Shown piece by piece: positions 1 through 10,543 of a stretch of DNA of 45,640 bases. The translations under genes and the position numbers were made by a program. The stretch lies in NCBI RefSeq assembly GCF_014077095.1, contig NZ_JACGVG010000016.1, positions 1-45,640 of the forward strand, read 5' to 3'. This DNA comes from Colwellia sp. MB02u-6 (GTDB taxonomy: Bacteria; Pseudomonadota; Gammaproteobacteria; Enterobacterales; Alteromonadaceae). The number at the start of each line of letters is the position of its first letter. Within the stretch, counting starts at the first letter, position 1. The notes below the pieces were generated by a model that was given only the letters and a program-made list of their open reading frames with translations, searched no databases and was not told the origin of the DNA.

Positions 1-48
1 CAATTACATTTTACTAAAATTATATATAATTTTATTAAAATGTAATTG
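1..48. repeat. near-perfect 48-bp palindrome at the left edge
   Basis: Position i pairs with position 49-i for 23 of 24 pairs; the only mismatch is 14 against 35. The outer arms are 1-13 and 36-48, and the centre 15-34 is itself a perfect AT palindrome. It lies about 60 bp upstream of the CheB-CheR gene. It may be the transcript end of a gene outside the window, a cruciform-prone site, or part of the promoter region. No T-run follows it on the plus strand. Confidence 0.8.
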
Positions 49-72
49 CACACCACTTAATATATTGTTTAT

Positions 73-78
73 TATAAT
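73..78 (+). promoter_or_regulatory. possible -10 box of the CheB-CheR operon
   Basis: A consensus TATAAT lies at 73-78, 30 bp before the start codon. No good -35 hexamer is seen at 16-18 bp, so this is tentative. A transcript starting near 85 would have GGAG (84-87) at its very 5' end. Confidence 0.3.
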
Positions 79-107
79 GTTATGGAGCACAAAATAAATG
101 TACCTTA

Positions 108-2693
108 ATGAAAAATAAAATAAAAGCCACCAAGCCAAACACTTCCAGTGACTCACGTCGGTTAAATGCTCTAAAAAAACCATCAAATATTGTCGGCATC
201 GGTGCTTCTGCTGGCGGTTTAGAGGCATTGGAAGACTTTTTTTCTCAGGTGAAAACGCCTTCCCATATGGCGTTTGTTGTTATCCAGCACCTAGATCCCT
301 CTCACAAAGGCATCATGGCTGAGTTGTTGCAACGTACTACGCAAATGATAGTCAAAGAAGCTCGCAACCACATGAGAGTAGAGAAAAATTGTGTTTATGT
401 AATCCCTCCTAATACAGATTTATCCATTCTGCACGGCTCATTATGTTTGTTTGAGCCTGCGATTAATTCCGGATTACGCCTACCGATTGATTTTTTCTTT
501 CGATCCCTTGCTAGTGATCAGCGCGAAGATGCGGTGGCTGTTATTCTTTCTGGCATGGGTTCTGATGGTACCTTAGGTTTACGCGCCATCAAACAAAATG
601 CTGGACTGTCTCTGGCCCAATCCCCTGGATGTGCAAAATTTTCTTCCATGCCTCAAAGCGCCATTAATGCAGAATTAATCGACATCATTGCCCCAACTAA
701 AGAATTACCAGAACATATACTCAGTGAGATCAAAAATGGCCCTCATACAGCCACACAGGATATTGAACCAAGGGTAGAAATAAAATCAAAAAGTGCATTG
801 GAACAGATCGTTATTATCTTGCGTGAACGCACGGGAAATGACTTTTCACTGTATAAGAAAAACACCATCTATCGTCGTATTGAACGGCGTATGCACCTAC
901 ATCAACTTGAAAACATAGCGCTTTATGCACGCTATCTGCGAGAGAACCCACAAGAACAGGACCTATTATTTAAAGAACTGTTAATTGGGGTAACCAATTT
1001 CTTTCGTGATAAAGACGTTTGGGCGCAGCTCAAGTCAATCGCGTTGCCAGCACTATTAGAAAATTATCCTGAAGGTAAAGAGCTTCGAGCTTGGGTTACC
1101 GCCTGCTCAACCGGTGAAGAGGCTTATTCACTCGCCATAACTATGATGGATCTCTTGGATGAGATTAATCCTAAAGCGCGTTTTAAACTACAAATTTTTG
1201 CGACCGATCTTGATGAAGATGCGATCAACATTGCTCGGCAAGGCTTTTATCCAGCAAGCATTGAGACAGATGTAACGCCAACACAATTAGAGCGTTATTT
1301 CATTAAAGATGATAGAGGTTACCGTATCAATAAGAAAATACGTGACATGATCATCTTTGCACCGCAAAATATTATCATGGATCCACCATTTACTAAGTTA
1401 GATATTGTTACCTGCCGTAATCTGCTTATTTACCTTGGACCAGAATTACAAAAAAAGTTAATTCCATTGTTCCACTACACATTGAATTCTAATGGTCTTT
1501 TGCTGTTAGGCAATGCCGAAACCATAGGTAATTTTACCAATTTGTTTTTAGCACTTAACGATAGTGCACGGATTTTTAACCGTATCGATATTCCCAAACA
1601 ACGAATGGATGTCGACTTTCCCTCAAGAATATTTCCTGTTATATCTGTGATATACAATGAACCCAAGAGAACCCGAGATATGAGTAAAGACATCATTAAC
1701 TTACAAGCGCAGGCAGACCAACTCCTACTACAAAATTACTCGCCTGCAGCGGTATTGGTTAATGCTGCCGGTGATATTATGTATATCAATGGTCGCACGG
1801 GTAAATATTTAGAAGCCTCGGCGGGTAAGGCCAATTGGAATGTTCACGTGATGGCGCGTGAAGAACTGCTCATGCACCTTAACCTTGCGATGAAGAAAGC
1901 GCAGGCACAAGTAGAGCCAGTTATTATTGAAAACCTAATGATAGGCACAGAAACGATTAACTTAACGGTGCAAGCCATTGCTAAACCAAAAGCTTTGATG
2001 GGTTTGCTGATGGTGACTTTTACCACAGTTTTAACACCCACCGCGCAGCCGAGTAAAAAGCGGGGTAAAGCAGAAGAAAGTAATCAGCGAGAACTGCAAC
2101 ATGCGCGCGACGAGATACAAGCAACTCGTGAACAAATGCAGGCGGCACAAGAAGAACTCAGGTCCAGCAATGAAGAGTTACAATCTACCAATGAGGAATT
2201 ACAATCTACCAATGAAGAATTGACCACTTCTAAAGAAGAAATGCAGTCAATGAATGAAGAGTTGCAAACGGTCAATACCGAACTACAATCTAAAGTTGAT
2301 GATTTGTCATGGGTCAACAACGACATGAAAAACCTGCTTAATAGCACCGAAATAGCGACGGTATTTCTCGATAATGGGCTACGCGTAAGACGATTCACTA
2401 ACTACGCCACCCACCTATTTAAACTGATCCCTGGTGATGTTGGTCGACCATTGTCTGACATAGTTACTGAGCTTGATTATACTTCACTACAAGAAGATGC
2501 GCGGGCAGTGTTAGACACACTAATTTTCATAGAAAAAGAAGTAACCGCCCACAAGGAGCGTTGGTTTAAGGTCCGTATTATGCCTTATCGCACACAAGAA
2601 AACGTGATTGACGGCGTAGTCATTACCTTCACTGACATTAGCGCAGCCAAGCTGCTTGAGTCAAAGTTACGTAAAATAAAGCCAGCTATATGA
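108..2693 (+). CDS. CheB-CheR-PAS fusion: protein-glutamate methylesterase / methyltransferase hybrid
   Basis: 861 residues. An N-terminal CheB-like methylesterase domain (about 27-200) keeps its catalytic triad: Ser34 in GASAGG, His61 in IQHLDP and Asp153 in GMGSDG. It has no receiver domain in front. A CheR-type SAM methyltransferase follows (about 228-495), with ACSTGEEAYS at 332-341, FATDLDEDA at 364-372 and a TCRNLLIYL motif. Next come a PAS-like stretch (about 535-660), a long coiled coil (about 675-750) of repeated NEELQST heptads, and a C-terminal PAS domain (about 755-850). There is no kinase domain. Family knowledge: such hybrids add and remove methyl groups on chemoreceptor-type or other sensory proteins. 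No chemoreceptor, CheA or CheY lies nearby, so the target is unknown. The last 4 nt overlap the next gene. GGAG (84-87) is 20 nt from this ATG and fits a 6-codon ORF at 98-118 better. Confidence 0.93.
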   Translation: MKNKIKATKPNTSSDSRRLNALKKPSNIVGIGASAGGLEALEDFFSQVKTPSHMAFVVIQHLDPSHKGIMAELLQRTTQMIVKEARNHMRVEKNCVYVIPPNTDLSILHGSLCLFEPAINSGLRLPIDFFFRSLASDQREDAVAVILSGMGSDGTLGLRAIKQNAGLSLAQSPGCAKFSSMPQSAINAELIDIIAPTKELPEHILSEIKNGPHTATQDIEPRVEIKSKSALEQIVIILRERTGNDFSLYKKNTIYRRIERRMHLHQLENIALYARYLRENPQEQDLLFKELLIGVTNFFRDKDVWAQLKSIALPALLENYPEGKELRAWVTACSTGEEAYSLAITMMDLLDEINPKARFKLQIFATDLDEDAINIARQGFYPASIETDVTPTQLERYFIKDDRGYRINKKIRDMIIFAPQNIIMDPPFTKLDIVTCRNLLIYLGPELQKKLIPLFHYTLNSNGLLLLGNAETIGNFTNLFLALNDSARIFNRIDIPKQRMDVDFPSRIFPVISVIYNEPKRTRDMSKDIINLQAQADQLLLQNYSPAAVLVNAAGDIMYINGRTGKYLEASAGKANWNVHVMAREELLMHLNLAMKKAQAQVEPVIIENLMIGTETINLTVQAIAKPKALMGLLMVTFTTVLTPTAQPSKKRGKAEESNQRELQHARDEIQATREQMQAAQEELRSSNEELQSTNEELQSTNEELTTSKEEMQSMNEELQTVNTELQSKVDDLSWVNNDMKNLLNSTEIATVFLDNGLRVRRFTNYATHLFKLIPGDVGRPLSDIVTELDYTSLQEDARAVLDTLIFIEKEVTAHKERWFKVRIMPYRTQENVIDGVVITFTDISAAKLLESKLRKIKPAI
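2169..2231 (+). repeat. 21-bp tandem repeats coding for coiled-coil heptads
   Basis: Three consecutive 21-nt units start at 2169, 2190 and 2211. Each begins AATGARGARTT and codes for a seven-residue NEEL(Q/T)-type heptad. The first two differ at only two bases, so the repetition is at DNA level as well as protein level. They lie in the coiled coil between the two PAS regions of the CheB-CheR fusion. Confidence 0.8.
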
Positions 2694-4960
2694 CCAACCA
2701 TATGACCAAGCCTACACAACCTCCCAAAATGTTAGCGAAACTCTCACCAAAAGAGTTACGTCAGCTTGCTGAAGTACAAGTGAAAAAAAATAAGGACAAC
2801 AAACAAGCTGTTCTTATCAACAACGACGCCCAACAGCTATTACACGAGCTGCAAGTTCATCAAATTGAATTGGAGATGCAAAATGATGAGTTGCAGCAAA
2901 CGCGGATAACTGAACAATTACATTATCGCTACACTGAGTTATTTGAGTTTGCACCCATTGCTTATTTTGCTTTTGATCAGAAAGGCAAAATTACTCAGGT
3001 CAACTTACGAGGTGCGAACTTATTGGGTATTAATCGTATTAACTTAGTAGGAAAAAGCTTTGTCAACTACGTCACAATGCCCCATCGCAATACTTTTAAT
3101 GATTGTCTGGCAAATGTATTTCAGCATAAAGGCAAACAATCATTTGAGATTTTAGTTCGCGTTAACCAGACAACACGTTGGCTAAATATCGAAGCTAATC
3201 TGGGCATTACAGACACTGACTGTCTTGCCGCACTAATTGACGTTACCAAAAAAAAACAAACTGAAAATGAGCAGAAACTGGCTGCTAGTGTTTTTACTTA
3301 TGCTAGAGAAGGCATCACGATTACCGATAATAATGGTATTATTATCGATGTTAACGACAGTTTCACCCGTATAACAGGCTACAGTCGTGAAGAGGCTATT
3401 GGTCAAAATCCGCGTTTTCTCCAATCAAGTAAGGAGACCCCTGAATTTTTTTCTGGCATTGATCAAGCACTGCAAAAAGATAGTAATTGGTCTGGTGAAA
3501 TTTGGAACAGACGTAAAAATGGTGAAGTGTATGTTGAAATGACTACCATTAGTGCGGTGTTCAATGAATATGGTATCGCGACCCATTATATCGCCTTAGC
3601 TAACGATATCACCCCGATGAAAGAGCATCAAACTCAACTAGAGAGAATAGCTCATTACGATGTACTGACTAACTTACCCAATCGAGTATTGCTGGCTGAC
3701 CGATTATCTCAAGCCATGTTACGGTGCAGTCGTAACAAGCATTTACTTGCAGTGGCTTTTCTAGATTTAGACGGTTTTAAAACGGTTAATGATATGCATG
3801 GCCATAACGTGGGTGATGAACTACTCATTGTCCTCTCAGTTCGTATGAAAGAGGCGTTACGAGAGGGTGATACCTTAGCCCGTATTGGCGGTGATGAGTT
3901 TGTGGCCATATTAACTGATCTAGACAAAGTTGAAGATTGTGAACCGGTATTAGAACGCTTGTTATTAGCCGCGTCTGAGCCAGTTACTGTCAATGATGTT
4001 ATCTTCAATTTATCCGTCAGCATTGGCATAACGATTTACCCACAAGATAATGCCAATGCTGACCAACTGGTACGCCATGCCGATCAAGCTATGTATGTAG
4101 CTAAAGGATCGGGTAAAAATTGTTATCATTTGTTTGATACCGCTCAAGATGACGCGGTTAAACTGCATCAGGAAAACCTAGAAGCTATTCGTCATGCCTT
4201 AGACCATCGTCAATTTGTACTTCATTATCAACCTAAGGTTAATATGAAGACTGGCATAGTGACAGGTGTTGAAGCGCTTATTCGCTGGCAACATCCTCAA
4301 CGAGGGTTATTAAACCCTATCGATTTTTTACCCATTATTGAAAATAATCCGATGAATATTGAGGTGGGTGAATGGGTTATTGATACCGCACTAACACAAA
4401 TCAGTGAATGGCAAAAAATGGGTCTTAGTCTCGTAAATATAAGTGTAAACATTGCTGCGGTTCAATTACAACAGTCTAGATTTACACAGACCTTAACCTC
4501 ACTACTAGCAGCCCACCCCGATGTTAAACCTAGCTATTTAGAACTAGAAGTACTGGAAACCAGTGCTTTAGATGATATTCACCATATCTCAAACATCATG
4601 GATGATTGTATCGCACTAGGTGTAAACTTTGCCTTAGATGATTTTGGCACCGGCTATTCATCACTCACTTATCTTAGGCGTTTACCCGCCAGCATGATTA
4701 AGATAGACCAGAGCTTTGTACGAGACATGCTAATTGACGTTGACGATTTGGCCATTGTTGAAAGCGTGATAGCTTTAGCTAAGTCATTCAAACGTGACGT
4801 AATTGCTGAAGGCGTTGAAACAATTGAACATTGCAAGGCTGTACTACAACTGGGCTGTGACTTAGCTCAAGGTAATGGTATTGCCAAACCGATGCCAGCA
4901 AGCGATATTCCTGCTTGGATTAATCACTGGAAGCCTGATGTGACTTGGCACACTCAATAA
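2690..4960 (+). CDS. PAS-PAS-GGDEF-EAL bifunctional cyclic-di-GMP enzyme
   Basis: 756 residues. A short coiled coil (about 45-75) leads into two PAS domains (about 80-190 and 195-310), a GGDEF diguanylate cyclase domain (about 318-480) and an EAL phosphodiesterase domain (about 495-745). The cyclase signature is intact at about 400-405, and an RxxD inhibitory site (REGD) lies five residues before it. The EAL domain keeps GVEALIRW, the DDFGTGYSS loop, a lysine in MIKIDQSF and EGVET, so both activities look possible. PAS sensing would set the balance between them. No membrane segment is seen, so it is probably cytoplasmic. Its ATG overlaps the stop of the CheB-CheR gene in ATGA, which indicates translational coupling and a shared signalling pathway (inference). 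Which activity dominates cannot be read from sequence. Confidence 0.93.
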   Translation: MTNHMTKPTQPPKMLAKLSPKELRQLAEVQVKKNKDNKQAVLINNDAQQLLHELQVHQIELEMQNDELQQTRITEQLHYRYTELFEFAPIAYFAFDQKGKITQVNLRGANLLGINRINLVGKSFVNYVTMPHRNTFNDCLANVFQHKGKQSFEILVRVNQTTRWLNIEANLGITDTDCLAALIDVTKKKQTENEQKLAASVFTYAREGITITDNNGIIIDVNDSFTRITGYSREEAIGQNPRFLQSSKETPEFFSGIDQALQKDSNWSGEIWNRRKNGEVYVEMTTISAVFNEYGIATHYIALANDITPMKEHQTQLERIAHYDVLTNLPNRVLLADRLSQAMLRCSRNKHLLAVAFLDLDGFKTVNDMHGHNVGDELLIVLSVRMKEALREGDTLARIGGDEFVAILTDLDKVEDCEPVLERLLLAASEPVTVNDVIFNLSVSIGITIYPQDNANADQLVRHADQAMYVAKGSGKNCYHLFDTAQDDAVKLHQENLEAIRHALDHRQFVLHYQPKVNMKTGIVTGVEALIRWQHPQRGLLNPIDFLPIIENNPMNIEVGEWVIDTALTQISEWQKMGLSLVNISVNIAAVQLQQSRFTQTLTSLLAAHPDVKPSYLELEVLETSALDDIHHISNIMDDCIALGVNFALDDFGTGYSSLTYLRRLPASMIKIDQSFVRDMLIDVDDLAIVESVIALAKSFKRDVIAEGVETIEHCKAVLQLGCDLAQGNGIAKPMPASDIPAWINHWKPDVTWHTQ

Positions 4961-5315
4961 GCTTAAAAACGTATCCGTAAAAGATCTATTTTTCTATAAA
5001 ATTGCCGATAAACTTAGGCCCGCTTCATAGCTCAGTATTATATGAACAAATCAAAGTAATGGCTTATCGCCAAAAAAATTATTAATTTTTCACCTGTAAA
5101 TACCCTAGTAGTCATCTCTTTCGTTGTGCCCAATCTCATAAACTAGCGATTGCTTGACAACATGCGCCTGTATTCTCTCGTGCCTTATCGCCATTTAATA
5201 CCAATCACAATTTCTATACTCTGCACGATAGCTCAATCTCCTATCTATTTTTAAATGAAAGTGTTGGCAAAGTGAATTAACTATATTCATAGCTGATAAG
5301 CTAAAAACATTATAC
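4961..5315. other. intergenic gap between convergent genes
   Basis: 355 bp between the 3' end of the GGDEF-EAL gene and the 3' end of the sulP gene. I see no ORF of note, no convincing rho-independent terminator and no repeat. Confidence 0.6.
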
Positions 5316-7010
5316 CTATACGCTTAACGGCGCTATTAGTGTGCGCTTTTCAACATAATTTAATGCTGCTTGTAGGGCTTCATGGCGATAGGTATAAGTA
5401 TTTTCTGTCGGCACCATAGCTAATAACTCAAATTTTTCTAATTGTTTTCGCGTTTGCTGATTTGGGCAGAGTAGGAACACTTCACAATTTGCCTCTCGGG
5501 CATCTTTAATCACATTTTCAAGCGCCAAACCCACGGTGATATCAAACATAGGTACGTCGGTTAAATCAAGGATCATCGCTTCATAATCACTGACACGGCT
5601 ATGTTGACGAGCAATAGCTTTTGAGACGCTAAAAATCATTGGCCCTGAAAGATAAAAAAATAGCACTTTACCATTGGCGCGATCTAATAATACTCGTTCA
5701 CCATCGGTTAGCGGTACCACATCCTGATCTGTGTCACTGATCGCTTTTACTTGCTTTGCTTGTGCTTGACTCAGTTGTTCAATAATGAGGATGTTGGAGA
5801 TAAATACGCCAAGCCCTACCGCTACAATCAAGTCAACAAACACGGTTAATAACATGACGCCATACATAATCATCATACCTTGTAGGCTGACTTTATGGGC
5901 GCGTTGGATAAAGCTCCAATCTAAAATATTTAAACCAACATAAACCGCAATACCGGCTAATACGGCCATCGGAATAGGCTCGGTTAGGCCACCCGCAATT
6001 AATACCACCAGGGTTAATACCAGTGCCCTCACCATGCCTGATAACGGTGAACGCGCGCCAACTTGAATATTAGTGACTGTGCCCATAGTTGCTCCAGCGC
6101 CAGGTAAGGCGCCAAATAATCCTGAGATCATATTAGCAAGCCCTTGGCCACGTAGCTCTTTATCTGAGTCATGCTCTTTACGGGTCAGTGAATCACCGAT
6201 AACAGCGGTTAATAAAGTATCAATACAGCCTAACGTGCCTAAGACGAGGGCATCAACCACCATGGTCATAAACATGTCAGCCGTAAAGTGTGGCATAACT
6301 AAAGAAGGTAAACCTGCAGGGATTTCTCCAATACGGCGAATACTGTCGATATCAAAAAATAAAACAGAAAATAAAGTAACGGCTACTAAAGCAACAAGTT
6401 GTGCAGGTACGTATTTTCGATACTGTTTTGGGAAGAAAAATAACACCGCTAAGGTCAGTATGCCAAGTAATAACTCGCTAAAATTAATATTTGATAGGAT
6501 ATTAGGCAGTGCTGATATTGTACCTAAGACTCCACCGACTGGGGCCGCTTGGCCTAAAAGTGGTGACAGTTGCAAAATAATTAAGATCACACCGATACCT
6601 GACATAAAGCCAGATATGACACTGTAAGGCATTAAGGTAATGTATTTACCCAACTTAAGTGTGCCGATTAATATTTGAAAGGCTCCCGCCATCATTACGA
6701 CAGTAAATGCCATCGCCATACCTGATTCAGGATATTTTGCCATCATACTGGTAAGCACAGCGGTCATAATCACTGTCATCGGCCCAGTAGGTTCGGAGAT
6801 CAGCGATGTTGATCCGCCAAATAAGGCAGCAAAAAAGCCAACTAAAATCGCTCCCCAAAGCCCGGCTTCAGCACCGGCTCCGGACGCTACGCCAAAAGCG
6901 AGTGCTAAGGGTAAAGAAATAATAGCGGTTGTGACACCACCAAAAATGTCACCTTTAAGATTTATATCGTTAAAGCGCTCACCAAACAAAACTTGATTCC
7001 TTACCTTCAT
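5316..7010 (-). CDS. SulP-family inorganic anion transporter with C-terminal STAS domain
   Basis: 564 residues. An inner-membrane transporter domain of many hydrophobic segments (about 20-430) is followed by a cytoplasmic STAS domain (about 445-550). The SulP signature region is present near residues 60-85 (FGGSTSLISEPTGP; the usual second serine-glycine is serine-glutamate here). In the STAS domain DLTDVPMFD matches the conserved loop. Family members carry sulfate, bicarbonate or dicarboxylates, and the substrate cannot be fixed from sequence. No carbonic anhydrase or sulfate-assimilation gene is adjacent to help. The gene stands alone between convergent and tandem neighbours. No strong ribosome site precedes the ATG. 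The length is normal for bacterial SulP proteins. Confidence 0.9.
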   Translation of the reverse strand: MKVRNQVLFGERFNDINLKGDIFGGVTTAIISLPLALAFGVASGAGAEAGLWGAILVGFFAALFGGSTSLISEPTGPMTVIMTAVLTSMMAKYPESGMAMAFTVVMMAGAFQILIGTLKLGKYITLMPYSVISGFMSGIGVILIILQLSPLLGQAAPVGGVLGTISALPNILSNINFSELLLGILTLAVLFFFPKQYRKYVPAQLVALVAVTLFSVLFFDIDSIRRIGEIPAGLPSLVMPHFTADMFMTMVVDALVLGTLGCIDTLLTAVIGDSLTRKEHDSDKELRGQGLANMISGLFGALPGAGATMGTVTNIQVGARSPLSGMVRALVLTLVVLIAGGLTEPIPMAVLAGIAVYVGLNILDWSFIQRAHKVSLQGMMIMYGVMLLTVFVDLIVAVGLGVFISNILIIEQLSQAQAKQVKAISDTDQDVVPLTDGERVLLDRANGKVLFFYLSGPMIFSVSKAIARQHSRVSDYEAMILDLTDVPMFDITVGLALENVIKDAREANCEVFLLCPNQQTRKQLEKFELLAMVPTENTYTYRHEALQAALNYVEKRTLIAPLSV

Positions 7011-7430
7011 TTAAATTAGCTAATTCTAGCAAAACTTTAATTAGATAAGTACAAAAATAGCTATAGATCGACGCTAGTTAGATTGCCACTATAAGACGCA
7101 TTGATAATAATGACTTAAACTAAAATGGCGAACATTACTGTATGCAAATTCTAACCAAGATATAGTTAATATTAAACAAGATAAATATATCCTGTAAACT
7201 GCTATTAGTTTATCTATCACACACAGTGACAGTATGCATAGCCTTCTTCAAAAGAATGAAATACCTCATGCCCTTTGCCAATGGTTAGGACTTATTATGT
7301 TTGGGCTTGTGTCTGATATGAATTAAAAAATCACAAATAAACATAGTGTTAAAGGTTTTTACAACACGATCTATTCTTATCAGAAGTCTGCTGATGAAAA
7401 GTTTTCTTTTTAGTTTGTTGAGAAAAAGAT
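7011..7430. other. intergenic region upstream of the SulP gene
   Basis: AT-rich sequence that should hold the minus-strand promoter of the SulP gene. I see no convincing ORF or RNA gene and cannot fix the promoter. Confidence 0.5.
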
Positions 7431-7462
7431 AAAAAAAATCCAATAACTAGGTATTGGATTTT
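7431..7462 (-). terminator. rho-independent terminator of serS
   Basis: Perfect 11-bp stem: AAAATCCAATA at 7435-7445 pairs with TATTGGATTTT at 7452-7462 around a 6-nt loop. On the minus strand it is followed by a run of eight U, directly downstream of the serS stop. Confidence 0.88.
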
Positions 7463-7487
7463 ATGATAAAACTTTCATTAACGCTGA

Positions 7488-8774
<1,287 letters not shown>

Positions 8775-8793
8775 TCAGTGTTTTCTTTATTAT

Positions 8794-9195
8794 TTACTTG
8801 TTAAAAATAGATACAATATACATACCTAATGCCGCTGCAAAAATGCATAAACTAACATTAAGTAAGATGTTTATTGTCGCTTTAAATATGTCACCTTGTT
8901 GTATTAATAACAAGGTATCTAATGAGAAGGTCGAAAAGGTGGTAAATGCGCCTAAAAAGCCAATACCAATAAGTGTTCGATAAATACTAACCTCAATAAC
9001 ACCTTGTTCAATTAACCCATAAAGTGCTCCCATGATCAGGGATCCGGAAATATTAACCGCCAGCGTCGCAAAAGGGAATCCTTTTCCGAGCCAATTGAAA
9101 ATTAATTGTGAAATGTAAAATCTAAAACTCGCACCAAATGCGCCACCTATGGCGACAAATAGATATAAAGAAAAGTTGCTTAGGGTATTAGTCAT
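8794..9195 (-). CDS. crcB: fluoride ion channel/exporter CrcB (Fluc)
   Basis: 133 residues from the ATG at 9195. Four hydrophobic segments are visible, with the family motifs [11 protein letters not shown] near the N terminus and [13 protein letters not shown] in the third segment; the phenylalanines and polar track line the fluoride pore in characterised Fluc channels. It acts in the inner membrane as a dual-topology dimer that lets fluoride escape. An in-frame GTG at 9210 would add five residues, but the ATG gives an 8-nt overlap (ATGACTAA) with the stop of rarA, which suggests translational coupling. No fluoride riboswitch is expected or seen, because the start lies inside the preceding gene. 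Confidence 0.93.
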   Translation of the reverse strand: MTNTLSNFSLYLFVAIGGAFGASFRFYISQLIFNWLGKGFPFATLAVNISGSLIMGALYGLIEQGVIEVSIYRTLIGIGFLGAFTTFSTFSLDTLLLIQQGDIFKATINILLNVSLCIFAAALGMYIVSIFNK

Positions 9196-10543
9196 ATCGT
9201 TGTTGGTCACTTTGTTGGTCTAACTGGTTTAAATAATTTAACTTATCACGCAGTTGCTTTTCTAATCCGCGCTCTGTGGGTTGGTACAGTGTTGTTTGGG
9301 CTATTGCTTCTGGAAAGTAATTCTCACCGGCAGCAAAACCCCCGACTTCGTCATGAGCATAACGATATTCTCCACCGTGCCCTAATGCTTTAGTAATGGC
9401 GCTGGTCGCATTTTTTAAATGTAGTGGTACGTCAAGGTCACTGGTTGCAGCAGCCAAAGCTTTTGCTTGATTGAATGCGGTGTAAACGGCGTTACTTTTC
9501 GGCGCTAAGGCCATATAAACTGTAGCTTGTGCAATCGCTCGTTCACCTTCACTTGGACCCACACGCTGAAAAGTATCCCAAGCGTTCAGGGCTAATTGCA
9601 TCGCCCTTGGGTCAGCATTGCCAATATCTTCACTGGCAATCGCTAACAACCGACGAGCAACATACAGCGCATCACCACCACCGTTTAAAATACGGGCATA
9701 CCAATATAGTGCAGCATCCGGGTCTGAGCCGCGAACCGATTTATGAAAAGCGCTAATTAAATCATAAAAGGCGTCACCACCTTTGTCATAAAGTGCAATC
9801 TTATTACCCGCTACTTGAATGAGCTGGGCTTTATTCAGTATTTGTTGGTTATTTTCAACGCTGGTAATTTCTAAACAGTTCTCAAAAAGGTTAAGTAACC
9901 TACGCGCATCACCATTTGCCAAAGCAATAAGTTGCTTTTTTGTTGCCTCGTCAATAATGATATCAAAGCTTGAGCTTTGCTCTTGATAACTTATCGCACG
10001 GGCCAAGACATTACTGAGGTTGCTTTCACTGAGCTTTTTTAAGGTGTAAACCCGAGCTCGCGATAATATCGCCTGATTGAGCTCAAAAGCCGGATTTTCA
10101 GTGGTTGCACCAATAAAAATAATAGTACCATCTTCAATGTGCGGTAAAAAGGCATCTTGTTGACTTTTGTTAAAACGATGAACTTCATCAACAAATAGTA
10201 CGGTTCTGCGTTGTTGATGGGTAGCACGACTTTTGGCATTTTCAATCGCCTGCCGTATATCTTTAATGCCTGACGTTACGGCAGAAACTCGTTCAATATT
10301 GGCATTGGCGTGATTGGCAATAATTTCTGCAATCGTGGTTTTACCTGTGCCAGGTGGGCCCCAAAATATAAGGGAATGCACCTTACCTTGCTCGATAGCC
10401 AAAGCTAATGGCATGCCTTTAGCTAATATATGTTCTTGGCCTTCATATTCAGCGAGCGATTTAGGCCTTAATTTTGCCGCTAAAGGTTTGAAACGGTCAT
10501 CTTCAGCAAAACCTAGATCAAGTGAACCATTAGCGTTGATCAT
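9188..10543 (-). CDS. rarA: replication-associated recombination protein A (MgsA/RarA AAA+ ATPase)
   Basis: 451 residues, close to the 447 of E. coli. This AAA+ ATPase, related to clamp loaders and to eukaryotic WRNIP1/Mgs1, acts at stalled replication forks and binds SSB. Walker A is [14 protein letters not shown] (about 61-74), Walker B is [10 protein letters not shown], and a sensor 1 region is [14 protein letters not shown]. The C-terminal part carries the family tetramerisation region. It starts at an ATG overlapping the last 14 nt of lolA, and its own stop overlaps crcB, so the run is tightly packed. The lolA-rarA-serS neighbourhood is the same in E. coli. Confidence 0.97.
   Translation of the reverse strand: MINANGSLDLGFAEDDRFKPLAAKLRPKSLAEYEGQEHILAKGMPLALAIEQGKVHSLIFWGPPGTGKTTIAEIIANHANANIERVSAVTSGIKDIRQAIENAKSRATHQQRRTVLFVDEVHRFNKSQQDAFLPHIEDGTIIFIGATTENPAFELNQAILSRARVYTLKKLSESNLSNVLARAISYQEQSSSFDIIIDEATKKQLIALANGDARRLLNLFENCLEITSVENNQQILNKAQLIQVAGNKIALYDKGGDAFYDLISAFHKSVRGSDPDAALYWYARILNGGGDALYVARRLLAIASEDIGNADPRAMQLALNAWDTFQRVGPSEGERAIAQATVYMALAPKSNAVYTAFNQAKALAAATSDLDVPLHLKNATSAITKALGHGGEYRYAHDEVGGFAAGENYFPEAIAQTTLYQPTERGLEKQLRDKLNYLNQLDQQSDQQRYD

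Noticed and set aside
5154-5175. TTGACA followed by TATTCT between the GGDEF-EAL and SulP genes
   Set aside because: The spacing is only 11 bp and no plus-strand gene follows, so it is not a credible promoter.
6073-6627. 184-codon open frame on the plus strand inside the SulP gene
   Set aside because: It is antisense to a well-recognised transporter and its product looks like a translated shadow (Lys/Pro/Ser-rich, no domain).
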